Assembly: GCA_010094045.1 (NCBI GenBank)
Contig: ML986589.1
Coordinates: 1-64,000 of the forward strand
Length of the DNA stretch: 64,000 bases
Direction of reading: 5' to 3'
DNA from: Lojkania enalia
Taxonomy: Eukaryota > Ascomycota > Dothideomycetes > Pleosporales
The translations under genes and the position numbers were made by a program. The stretch's first letter is position 1, and each line of letters opens with the position of its first letter. This document shows positions 1 to 11,122 of this stretch, piece after piece. The notes under the pieces were generated by a model that saw only the letters and a list, made by a program, of their open reading frames with translations, was not told where the DNA came from and did not search any database.

Positions 1-835
1 AAAAAAAAGCTCTAGTGCTAGTTTTCTTTTTTTTTTATTTGCCATAATATCAAAATGTCACCGAAAATGCCGCTTTTGTATTAATGGAAGAAACGATTCA
101 GGGCCCGATTGCAGATGCTCATACGGAGGATCTCATTATGCCCCTCGTAATGGCGTAATTAGCGCTTCTAATGGGTGGATTTGAAAGTAGAAAAAAAGAG
201 AAAGATGCGATTAAAAGAAATAAACGGAATCTAACAACTGCGCTATAGCCTTAATTTAATGCATAATACGGGGCTTGAAATTGCGAACTAAAGCTCCTAG
301 CAAATGAATGTGTATCGAATATGAGACTTTATTTAAAGCTGGCCAAACATCAAAACAGAAAAACATGGACGTATCAAAATTACCTTGCTCTGAAGACGCA
401 GAAGAGTGAAATTTCAGAGCAGTGCGAGCTTCAAAGCGGGGGAAGTTGAGGGAAGACGGAGTAGTGTTTGGCGGCAGCGATTAGAGATCGATCGGCTTGT
501 CATTTCAAGATAACCAAGTTCCGATTTAGACACTATGGTCCAACACAACGCTAGTCACGACCACAATCGATTTTTTTTTTTACTCTAAAGGATCACTGGG
601 GATTATCGAAGTAGTGGCTCGTCTGCATTGTGCATTCCTTCATTCGAGATCACTTAATATAGATATATTTCTTTTCTGGCCTACTTTCCTCCTTGTCTTC
701 TAGGATTTACATGGCATAAGTAAATCCTTTCTGCTATCTTTTTGGTAATTCCTCAATTAAGAAATTTTCTTTCTGGTGGACGTATTGTCACGTTAGATAT
801 TCGGCTACTACGTCAGCTACATCCTGCCTATATAT

Positions 836-1062
836 TGTGATAGGGATTTGGCAAGTCTACTGAGTACGATTTCCTACTACCGTACGGGAGCAAGTTATCC
901 GGTTGTAGGTTGTATCGAATACCGTCGCACGATATCAAATCACGCTGGATATTAACTGATATACCCTTTCTTATATACATAAATATGGCCTGCTGGCCAT
1001 CCTCAATCAACCAGTTCAGCTCCTCATCTCCCTCCCTGAGACAAGATTCGCCTCTCACCACA
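836..1062. repeat. Solo LTR, family B (227 bp), copy 1
   Basis: The element begins TGTGATAGGG and ends CTCACCACA (5'-TG...CA-3'). It is flanked by a perfect 5-bp target-site duplication, tatat, at 831-835 and 1063-1067. It is the same length as the copy at 47977-48203 and differs from it at about eight positions counted by eye, all transitions, mostly toward A/T in this copy. The ends, the duplication and the lack of internal coding sequence indicate a solo LTR of an LTR retrotransposon. Strand is not assigned. Confidence 0.85.
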
Positions 1063-1508
1063 TATATAGACCCTCAATACCCCTCTATTCACACCACTTT
1101 TGGCTGCCACTTCTCCCCTCTGGCATCATGACACGTATTTATCTGTAATTTATCATATAAATTTAGACCTATAATGATCGTGCAATACGCAAGTCTCTTT
1201 CACGAATCTTACATGGAATAAGCCTCTAAATAGAAAAGCCCATCTATATATAATATTCATTTATTTTATATTTTAAACTATAGGGTATTGGTATTTCCTA
1301 TTCACATGATCTATATGCAAGAACTTCGAAGAGAATTAGTAAAGGCAACCTTTAACTAGCTAAACGTCTTCGTGACTAAGTTCACGCTCTCCAGTGCTTC
1401 ATTCAGCTTTATTATTTGAATACGTTGCAGTTTCACTCTTCATCCCTACTCCTTTCGTCTTCAATCTCTTGCACCTCCCTCTCTCCCTCTCCACTTCTTT
1501 ATCTCCAC

Positions 1509-1658
1509 TGTCACGTGTTTCTACTATCCTATTATAGTTGATCTGTTTTTCAAGCTTATACAGTCTCGCCACTGCCAGGCTCTGGCCAGGCAGGCCACTT
1601 ACCCTCCTTCAATACATCAATATTTGCCTCAGTAATTGACGCTACCTAATACGCGACA
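1509..1658. repeat. Solo LTR, family A (about 150 bp), copy 1
   Basis: The element begins TGTCACGTGTTTC and ends ACGCGACA. The flanking 5-mers are tccac (1504-1508) and tctac (1659-1663), a target-site duplication with one transition mismatch. It aligns end to end with the copy at 3890-4038. Nearly all differences are transitions, and this copy is richer in A/T, as expected for RIP or deamination. Confidence 0.8.
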
Positions 1659-3889
1659 TCTACTGCTAGACCTTTGTAGTGTAGCCTCAAACCTGACTCC
1701 TAGTGCAAATAATATGGCTACAGGCAATGCTACGCACATGCCTTCTAAATAAATCTATCAAGAGTAAGTTAAGGATGCTTAACCAGAGATTCATTACCTA
1801 ATACACGATTTCAAGCTTCCTCAATACCGACATGTTCTTGGATTTGACTATTGAGATCCCTGGGAGTCATTAGTTCAAAGTAAAATAGACTATCCCAATC
1901 CCGGAGCCTAAGCGGCTCTCCAAAATCTTTGCAGCTATCACCAATGTTTGTGATCATTCCATCATTCCATACGGTGCTAGGCTGATATATCATAGGGGGC
2001 AAGGAAGGTCTACCATAAGGACTTCGATGTCAATATTTTTTAATTAGCACTATATTTCTACTTCATCGGTGACTACAATGGTTGCTTTGGCATAAATAAA
2101 TCCGAGTTCTACCTTCATCAAATCAAGGTCCATAACCTTGGTATCGACTTTGAGATTCCTGGGCTTCTTGAATACTCTACAGGGCGCTTCAGAGGACGGA
2201 CCGAATAGATTTTGCCTCAGTGAATTTTGGATCCGTTGATGAACGCAACAAAAAATGCCCACAATATCACAAGATTGGACACGTCCAATCCTCTTGCTCG
2301 GACTGATGTAGACACCTTCGAGAAGTCCTTTGAATCTAAACTACCGAGGGCGCAACGGGAGACTATTTTGGGCGTAGAAAAGATCCCAGCACTAGCGGCA
2401 AAATACTTTAGTAAAATAGGTTTTGACTGCACACCTACCCAGTATCCAATTAATGGGAATGCATGGGTTGCGGTATTATTCTTCAATATGAACTAATCGC
2501 CTATACAAAACCTGGTCGCAACTACCGTTGTCTTTTCTGTCTCGACCAAAATGCGCCCAAAGGCTTCAAATAGAAAGGTGACTTCAAATTTGTAAGGTTA
2601 TATATATCGCACGATCCTTATTATGGATTAGCCCTGATATCGTGTGATACCTAGGATGGATAGTATAAATAGCCCTGATCCTCTATAGATATGAACCAAC
2701 ACAGTCTTTCCTCCTCATTTGGCCTGATGCTTTACAAAATTAAACAGAATTTCTAAGAAACATCGGGTTGGAATGCAAGCTACCCTATGGAAATTCTGCT
2801 TATGCAACAGAGTCAGGCAAGCCAATGTTGCGAGGCTTGAGTGGTTGAAACTTTCAACTTGTTCTTCCTACTCTTCGGAAGATGATGATTCGATAAGTAT
2901 ATGTGGAAAAGAATACAATGATCGGAAGTGCACGGGTGCGATATGGTTTGGATGATATATGCTGAACTATGTCAGCTATATCTTGAGTTGATATGTTGTA
3001 TACGATGTCCACGTGAAGGCCATTTGAAGAGGACACGTTCTCGGATATTGAGATTATTCTCAGCGGATCGAATCGGTTCGAAGTAGACAACATTATACTA
3101 ATTTCAAAGTCAGCATGGTCTGAGAAACACTGTCCAGACGAAGCAGAGCCCAAAATGAATAGCTCTGATTCACATATCACTGCGAAAATTCCATGAGCTG
3201 AACCTTGGTTGCAATGTGTTCCTAAGAATCCATCTCTTCAACGTCTTGCTTGAAGCGATTTGCGTTTACGGACATATTACGATACTACTCTATTTAGGAA
3301 TATCTGGATATTAATCCGGTTGGGCTGGACCTAGATGTGGATCCTTTGTATGACCCTACAGTAAATATCACTTCCATATCTTAATGAATCTTTTGGCAGA
3401 ATAATATGAGATCCGGGGCCTTTCCACCTATTCTGCTCAAGGTTCCCTCGCTGCAGCACATGAATTACGAGAAACAAGTAGTGAACGGCTGTAGCATCTG
3501 ATAAATGCCATTTATAACATTCCAAGGTTAACGGAAGACAGTCCACTACAAATCGCACCGTATGAGCAATGTTGTGAGCTCGAAGAAAACGTATTAGGCC
3601 CCATTAGGCCCATTTAGACGTCAAACACCGAAAGCGCTCCTCGACTGCCAGTATCGAATATCACATAAAGATGTCGAGAAGATGCAAATAGTGAGTACTA
3701 ATGCATTCGATGCAAAGCAAACCCTGACAAGGATGATCTTGCTAGAATCCGACCTCTGCTCAAAGTGTACTGAAGTTAAAGTTTATTATCCCAATCCAAT
3801 AGGCTATTCGGGTCTGCATCTCAGTATTTGGCAATGCTCAAAATGCCGCAAGCCCTTGCATTACGTGGGGAAGATAAAATAGGATAAAC

Positions 3890-4038
3890 TGTCACGTGTT
3901 TCTACTATCCTATTATAGTTGGCCTGTTTTCAGGCCTATATAGTCTCGCCATTGCTAGCCTCTAGCTAGGCAGGCCACTTACCCTCCTTCGATGCATCGA
4001 TATTTGCCTCGGCGATTGATGCTGCCTGATACGCGACA
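3890..4038. repeat. Solo LTR, family A (149 bp), copy 2
   Basis: Same ends as the copy at 1509-1658 (TGTCACG...GCGACA). It is flanked by a perfect 5-bp target-site duplication, taaac, at 3885-3889 and 4039-4043. It retains more C/G than copy 1 and so is closer to the ancestral sequence. No internal domain of an LTR element is seen nearby, so it is a solo LTR. Confidence 0.87.
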
Positions 4039-5486
4039 TAAACTATTTAAATGCTTGGTAAGCCCTCCTACTGAGAAACGACGCAAAATATCTAAGCATA
4101 TGAGTTTTAAATGCGCAAATTATCAGACAGAGTAGTTGACTTACTGTCCACAATACCAAACTCTGCCGGACTCAGTATTGAATTTGCTGTTCAGCTTCTA
4201 AATGGCACGAGTTGCGAAGAGGTGTTATGGAATTGTTTGAACACTTTCTCGATTCACACAGCCTACTACTCCCCAACGTCTATTCCTATGCTCTTAAAAA
4301 GGCTTCCTTGATGTTCTAGACCAATCTTTTCAAGTGTTCTACTCTAGGCTAGACTTAGTAGCACAACACATTACATTAGATTCTCTGAAGCCAACTTTCA
4401 GTATCCCTTTCCCCCCATCTACAAAGTTATTGATCTTAGATATGCAAAATCTACTCTACCCTTAGGTTTTAGACATTAATTGCCATTGGGACTTACTCTT
4501 TGCTGTACCTTAGCACCAGCATTATATATAAATGGACACTCGGTTCGATCAATTTTCTCCCAATTCAACACTTTATCAGCAATCGAAGACTTTCCACATC
4601 TACCTTCATATTCGTTTCTGCGGTCGGATTCATCGTCTTTAAAGGCATAAATGTGGCTTACACCCTTTTTACTATACCTATTCACTAGTTAGCTCAATAA
4701 TAAATCAATTGACCCCTATCTAAGAGCCAATGGCCTGTGTCCCGACGAATCCTTCAACTTTATTCCAAAAAAAAAAAAAAAAAAAAGGTAGCATGTAAAT
4801 CCTAAATTCGCGACGACGTTTAACTTTAAGGTCCACTGTGGTCAGATATTATCGAAAGATGAAATCTTATCATGATGCCGGGCCCTGTCTAATATAACAA
4901 CAGATTCTCAGAAAAGTCGCAAAACAAGTTCTGCATGTTCAGAATCCTTATCAACACCGATCCAACACTTCATGGCAATGGCGCCCCTGCGCCGACTCCG
5001 ATGTTCCTACCACGGTAATCACTAAAACCACAAACTGTTTATCCATCTGGATCTGGCAGTCAAAACTTGTCTAGAAGTGCTTCTCTTTTCGATTGGTCCA
5101 ATAAAATCCTAGGCTCGAATCTATCAACTAGCCCCTAATGACGATCAACCCTTGATGCTCACCGAAATGTGGTCTCGCATATAGCCTTGGGAAATATACA
5201 CGGTTGCGATTTGTTGAGAGCAAGACAGTGCCCCCAAGTTTTCCATATGCGGAGTGCTTTTGATTGGTTCATAAACTAGCGATTGATGGGAGTGAACTTA
5301 GTGCGCTGATAATTGGTCATGTAGATTACTTTCAAGCCAACCCCTACACGTAATGCGGCTCGGTTGCGGCGTCACTGTCGTCTCTATTAGGAAAGAGGAG
5401 AGTATTGCTCGCGCAGCATATGTAGGAAGGTATGTGGTCATCCGTAATTAACTTTCTTGAATTTTGGTGCTTGACTGGGAGTCTCG

Positions 5487-7312
5487 CTATTTCTTCCCTC
5501 TTCCCCTCGCATTGAATGTCTTGAGCGGATCCACCTTTCCTTTCCTATACACCTTCTTTCCTTTTCTTTTATCTCTTCTTACACCTTTCCGCTTCTCCTT
5601 CTCAAAACTAACCAACCCGAAATCCTTAGCCGGCAACTTACCTCCGGGTAGGAGATAGTCTGGAATATGTTTTAAGTGCTGCTGTATTCTGGCTGGATGG
5701 TTGAGGTTTTGGTCGTGTCGTAAGTGGGAGAGGGCAGTTGGGTTTTCTTCGAACTATAAATGACGTTAGAACGTACGACTCGGGGTAAATGATCACTGGA
5801 GCGAGCTCACATATCTGGACAGCTTCTCGCTCTTTAACAGTTCTTGCCTTAATTCCTTGATCTGTGCTTCTCTGATCGCAATTCTCGTCACCGCTCTCAA
5901 CGCATCGGTGAATCGATATCGGAAAGGCTCCAATCTCCGCATATCAAAGTCATAGTTCTCCAACTTCTGACCTTCCTTTTGATGCTTGGCAATCTTCCTT
6001 AGCACCTGTTCGTCGTTCTCAGAACCGGGGAAGGATGTCGGCTTATGCTTGCGGTAGTTGTCTTTCGGGATGAGGAATGAAATTGCAGTGCCCGATTTGC
6101 CAGCTCGAGCTGTACGGCCGATTCGGTGAAAATATGATTTATAGTTTGAAGGTAAGTCAAAGTTCAGCACACAGTTAACATTGATGAAGTCAATTCCTCT
6201 CGATACTCCAGAGTCCTTTGAATCTGTCTTGATCTTCTTGGGGTTCGCGCTGTCCTCGTTCCGTGTCCCTAATACTTCGTTCTCATCTGACGCAATGAGT
6301 ATGTTGTACATGTTTTTGTTGAACTCATCTACAATATGTAACCGGCTTGTGAGAGGTAGTTCCGAGTTTAGGACACAACTCTTTATACCAAACTGCTCGA
6401 GAAACAACTTCACACGATAGCTTCGATCCACATCGCCCACAAAGACGATAGTTTTGCCCTTGATTAACTTTAAGAGGAACATCGCGTATATCAGAAGGAA
6501 CTTCTCATCTTCCGCGCATTGTATGACGTATTGTTTGACCAATTGGGAGTCTTCAAGATCGTCGAGGTTAAGGATGACCGGGTCTCGGGCGAAGAGACCT
6601 TTAAGCGTGTCAAGCTCTGTATTGAGCGTTGCACTCATGAGACTATGGTCTGTTAGCGAATCGATTGAATGAGGTAGGACTAGTAAATGTACAAGATCTG
6701 CGTTCCCTTCGGCACGGTTTTCGCGATGCTATTAAGGTCTTTCTCGAATCCATATCCCATGACCAAATCTCCTTCATCCACAACCAAATGTGCCAAATGC
6801 TCCAGCGAGAAAGCGCCATTATTCAGGTTAAAGCTTGCCCGGGCGGGCGTCGCGACGACAATGTCAGGTAGATCTGCTAGCTTTGCTCGATGTACAACAT
6901 CCGATTCCTTCCCTGCAATATTCTGTACTCGGACATCTTGTCCACAGTGTGCGGCGAGCGATTGAGCGAGCCTGGTGACCTGTAGGGCGAGTTCCTTAGT
7001 GGGGACGAGGATGAGAGTCGAGATTTCTCGCTGGTTGTGTCGAATCGTCTTGTGAAGTATGGGAAGAAGATATGCGGCCGTCTTCCCCGTACCAGTCCCT
7101 GATCGTGCGAGTATGTCCTTGCCATTAAGTGCGAGGGGAATAGATTTGCTCTGCACAGTAGTTGGGGCAGACCATTTCTGGTCTCGTATGCCGCGGAGGA
7201 GTCGAGGTTCTAGGCCAAAGGAAGAGAAGGTAATTTCCTTGGTGGCGGAGTCGAGTGTTTTCGGCACTTCTGGCACATCGCTCTCGTTGAGTTTACGCTT
7301 CATGGCCGGCAT
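5487..7312 (-). CDS. DBP9: ATP-dependent RNA helicase DBP9 (DEAD-box)
   Basis: This is a nucleolar DEAD-box helicase of the Dbp9 family, which in yeast acts in 60S ribosomal subunit biogenesis. Three exons splice in frame: 7312-6693, 6642-5811 and 5753-5487, with introns of 50 and 57 bp, giving 572 codons. Visible motifs are the Q motif region ([17 protein letters not shown]), Walker [11 protein letters not shown], motif Ia PTKELA, motif III MSAT across the first intron, and motif [12 protein letters not shown]. The DEAD box reads VDEGD, the usual Dbp9 variation. The third exon carries the typical Dbp9 end, with FEENP, HLRHD and [11 protein letters not shown] followed by a Lys/Arg-rich tail. 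The in-frame stop at 5793 lies inside the second intron and is not the true end. The start could be Met4 (7303), which gives MKRKL as in other Dbp9 proteins. Confidence 0.93.
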
Positions 7313-8366
7313 TCTGGGCTATGGCAGTAAAGGTTGAACGGATGCACCGTAAGATTCTACTCGTAGAACTTTTCGGAGACGCCAAGATTTACACGCCTAT
7401 TAGGCTTAGCTCGCCCCTCACGGAGGAAATGACGGGCCGAGGCTCTGTCACTTCTACATCCCCATGATTCTACCTGTGGACACTATTGGCATAGCGCAGT
7501 GCTCTACCACTGACTTTTAGGTGCCGCCAGAGATCTTAGGCTGCTCGAAACCTCACATATGTCATGGTGCTTCAGCATGCCTACATCCTACGGTTTCTCT
7601 GAAAGTACGCTGCACACTTGATACCGGATAAATGCACAATGCATAAATCAGAACGAGCACATCGAGCAAAGGCCTCCAGTAGAAACAATTGGTAAAATTT
7701 TTGAAGGAGTGCCTGAATATTCTAGTTTGGCCTAGTTATGAATGAATGGTATTCTCAACTTGATCCGGTCTAATTTGAGGGTATAGCTCCAGTCCTCACC
7801 GCAGATAAAATCAGTGAGGACTTTGAGAAATAGCATAGAAGCCTTGTGGCTGGTTCACCACGTCCTTGATTTTAATTTATTTTCTAGGGCGAATACCATC
7901 TAAGATATTGCGTGTTGGTCACGTTAGAAAAATACCACCCACCAAATATATCAAGCTCATCTTTATGAACCAATGTGCGAAATTCAATGCTAGCGATATC
8001 ATTTGATTGAAGGGTGATTTTGTGCATTCAAAATTACTAATTATCCCTATGCTGTTCAATTTGTTTTGCCCTATCCAAACCACACTATCCATATCCCATT
8101 CTGCATTCCGAGAATTCTGCAATTTGGCGTAGCTACGTAGTAGTAAACCGAAACGGAAAGACATAAATCATTCAATAGAGAGATCATAATAGGAGAAGGA
8201 AATTAGTGACGAAGAAAGACGTATATCAACAGAAAGATAGAGAAGCAAACGTATTAAAGATTGCCTCGGGTGCAACGTGGTGTGTACTTAAGAAAACTAG
8301 GGTGTAAGCGTAAAGACATATCAACGTATATCGGATGGCTGTAGCGGATATAAATGGGGGTTGGCG
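7313..8366. other. Intergenic, no gene seen
   Basis: Probably the promoter of DBP9 on the right and the 3' region of the DUF6590 gene on the left. The small frame at 7919-8164 (-) has no family resemblance. A tRNA-like A-box on the minus strand near 7480-7515 does not fold into a cloverleaf. Confidence 0.6.
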
Positions 8367-10170
8367 TTAATCTCCGGCGTTTGACGCAACGTCCACAGAC
8401 TCTTCGATACCTTGTGATGTGAGATACCGGTTGACTTCTTTCCAGTACCCACGCAGAGTAGGAAGATGGCTCTTCCAAACGTCGCCAAGGTCCTTGACCT
8501 TGACGTTGTGTTGAATCGGGTGATGGATACCAAAGAAGATGCGGGACGCTGGGTCCAAAGGGTCTTCGCCATGATTCATTTCAATGCAGATGGGAATTTC
8601 CTTGAGTCCATCTTCACCACCCTGATTTTCCCCTGATACTAGAGTAGGCTTCGAGCCCGAGGAGAACGCGATTGCATGCTCCTTGGCGCTGATGCCTTTT
8701 TTGGTGGTTGCCTTGCCCCCATAGGTAAAGATCGGGCTAGGAACGGTCAGCTGGAGACTTGGCTTTAGGCAGGCTATCCTCACCAGGCGAAACAGAAGCC
8801 CCTCCTGTTCCTCATTACGATAAAGCGGCGTACTTGCGTAAACACACGCTCCTTATACTTCACGTAGGAGAAAGAGTCATTGTAGCAGGTGGCTGTCTGT
8901 CCAGCTGGCTCAGTGAAGAGGACAGAGAAGACCTTTGCGACTGTCAAATAATTCAATTAGACTTGGAGCTAACGGTCCTACCTTGCCTTCCTTGAAAAAG
9001 CTGGAAGGGTGCACGAAGAATGCTATAAATTCTTAGTAAGAATCTAGTTCCTTTCTGAAAAAAATAGAACACTTGATTGATGCTAGTACCTACATGGATC
9101 TAATTCTTCTTGGTCATAAATCTGCCTCTGTGGGCTCGATTCTCTTGCTTTGATTTCAGGGCCCTTTCTTGGCAGAGGTTGGGTTGCACTGGTCCCTGCG
9201 TGCGAACCGTAATGAATATGTCCTGACGAGATGTTAGCAAAACGTAGTCTCTTGTGATCAATTTACGCACCAACGTATTGGGTCGAAGGCCACGGTGTCA
9301 ATGGTTGACGATCCTGCGTATTGTAGAGATGCTGTGGCTGCCCCTGTGGCAGATCGTTGTTAAGTGCATAGCTTAGTTGGTGATATCTTTGATTGGGATG
9401 CCCAGATAGGATTGCAGGACTTGGCCTGGGAGTGTCGTGCGCATCCTCCTGCTGAAATGAGGTCTGGACTGCCTGCTCGGTTATCAGCTTGATATGGCTT
9501 GGCGAATGTAGCTCTCACGGACCGGTGGGTTGTTTGAATACGGAAAACAAGTTGAATTTTGGTTTGGGTATTGTCTGTACAGGTTGTTGGCAGGCGGATA
9601 TTGCTGCGTAGGTGAATAATAAACAGAATTCTCTGGATGATAGCCGTCTACGGTTGGATTACGCGAATCGGTATAGGACTGTGTCGGGGTTTGCTCTGGG
9701 CTCGGCGTTTGAGAGAAAGGATTAGAGTTCCGCGGCTCTGCAGCTGGCGAAGTTGCTGAGGCAACTGCATAGCCCGATTTCGACTGCGAATAAGCGGAGT
9801 CGTTGCGGCTGCGACGGCCGCTAGTTGAAGGGGTAACCGTTGCGTTGGAGTCGCTGCGGTTGGGAGGGTTGTAAGTTGAAGGGGTAACAGTTGCGCTGGA
9901 CTGGTAGATTTGAGAATTAGATGATGCAGGAGTGGCAGTGCTCCTAAAGGATTAGCGGTCTATCCCAGAATCATGTGACCGAGAATCGATAGGGGTAGTA
10001 CTCTTGAGCATTGTCGTCCCAAATGAGCTGCCATTGGTCTGTTTTGGTCAATCATCCAGTATCGGCAAAGTCTGCTACCACGTCACAGGGGACTCACTTG
10101 CTGCATCCAGTTCATGCCGATAGTATCTGCCATGTTCGGAACTCCAGTTCCATTGCGTCGGAGAAGACAT
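8367..10170 (-). CDS. DUF6590-domain protein, cassette 1 left (type A)
   Basis: Protein of unknown function, about 450 residues after splicing. I reconstructed it from exon 1 at 10170-10098 (MSSPTQWNWSSEHGRYY), exon 2 starting at 10038 (QWQLIWDDNAQ), a long Ser/Thr/Gln/Asn/Pro-rich part over about 9965-9300, and a C-terminal DUF6590 domain over about 9020-8400. Domain hallmarks are FFKEGKVFSVLF, RRFIVM, CPIFTYGGK, the SRIFF block and HNVKVKDLGDV. Junctions are GT-AG. The intron after exon 2 uses a poor donor (GTACTA) but has a good GCTAATC branch site. The first frame alone would suggest a short protein starting at 8783, which is only the last exon. It is divergent from the coiled-coil gene at 11123 and is the positional counterpart of 48724-49951. 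The function of DUF6590 is not known to me. Confidence 0.82.
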
Positions 10171-11122
10171 GGCTGCTGATCCGCAGCATGGCCCGTGGAA
10201 CTCCTAGCCAATGTTTGATGCCTCGCATTTTGGCTCGTGTCGGGGGGGGTATTTATGCGCTACTACAACAACTTGATGCAGCAGAGCCGCATCACTTGAG
10301 CGGAGGTGACTGCGATAGATGCGGAGTCATTCGAAAGCAATATGACTTTGGCGCCGACACGCATACCATCCTCACAGGCGGGATGCAGCTGTTGGCGGGA
10401 CCGGGGTCCTGACAGGCTGGAGAGGCGGCAGCTTGTCGTGCCGAGCAGGCGCTAGGGGTGCTCACGGAAACCCGTCGGCAGGGCCTATACCCGCCCACAC
10501 CCGTCCTGGCCGCCCACGCATCCCGCAAATGATCGCAGAAGTGGCTGCTTTAACCAGACGCGGCATGCATCGGGTCTTCATACGCGAGCCCTGTAAGACA
10601 CTCGTCAGGTCAGGCCGCATGCCATACATCGTGTCTGGTCTCGGTTGCGCTAGCACCCTGTCTCCTGTCTCATTCATCTACTGCAAGGCCGGAATTGCCT
10701 CCTTCCCTTGCGTAGCCCCCATATTGTAGCGTATTTACATCGTGCCATTCCTGGCACGTCTGGCCGTGGACCGCTAACTGACTTTGCTCTCATGCTCGAC
10801 CATGAATAGAGGTCACCTCGATGCAAGACCAAACCGCTACGTGGCCGGAAAGCGTCATATTGCGAGAAGGTTTGTGCAAGTGCCTGCGAGATACCACCAG
10901 GCAGCATTTGAGCGTACATGTTGGGGCTGACGCACCGTAGCACCGACTGCAGCTTGGTACAATGCTTCGGCCGCTGCCTCTTCCCAGGCTGCTGGGGCAG
11001 ACGGAGGGTATAGGGCGGTACATGATGATACAAAGGGGCCTTGGATTCCGACTAGTACAGAACCCCATGGACGGCCACCAACGTATGTCACCACAGCTTT
11101 TTCATTACCAACCAGCTCTATC
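10171..11122. promoter_or_regulatory. Shared divergent promoter region, cassette 1 pair A
   Basis: A 952-bp interval between two genes transcribed away from each other, so it must hold both promoters or a bidirectional one. It is GC-richer than its surroundings. Many overlapping frames on both strands (10433-10729, 10462-10677, 10674-11124) look like composition effects rather than genes. No specific site was identified. Confidence 0.5.

Larger units (their letters stand above)
1..5486. other. Gene-poor AT-rich stretch with solo LTRs
   Basis: I see no convincing gene here. Open frames are short (under about 110 codons), overlap on both strands and match no family I know. The 89-codon frame at 2227-2496 (+) has a protein-like middle part but no recognisable domain. 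The 75-codon frame at 3331-3558 (-) may be a decayed gene fragment. The stretch holds three solo-LTR copies, listed separately, and a run of 20 A at 4767-4786. The part from 5487 rightwards is the 3' exon of DBP9. Confidence 0.6.

Noticed and set aside
2217..2496. Opposed 89-codon frames as a gene
   Set aside because: Similar length on both strands, no domain, and located in repeat-rich sequence.
7430..7515. tRNA-like A-box (CAGTGGTAGAGCA) on the minus strand with a weak B-box-like stretch
   Set aside because: No consistent acceptor stem, D-stem or seven-base anticodon loop can be drawn. Probably chance or a very old tRNA-derived fragment.
10171..11122. Several overlapping frames on both strands as possible small genes
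   Set aside because: GC-rich composition gives open frames on both strands. No domain, and the interval is the divergent promoter.
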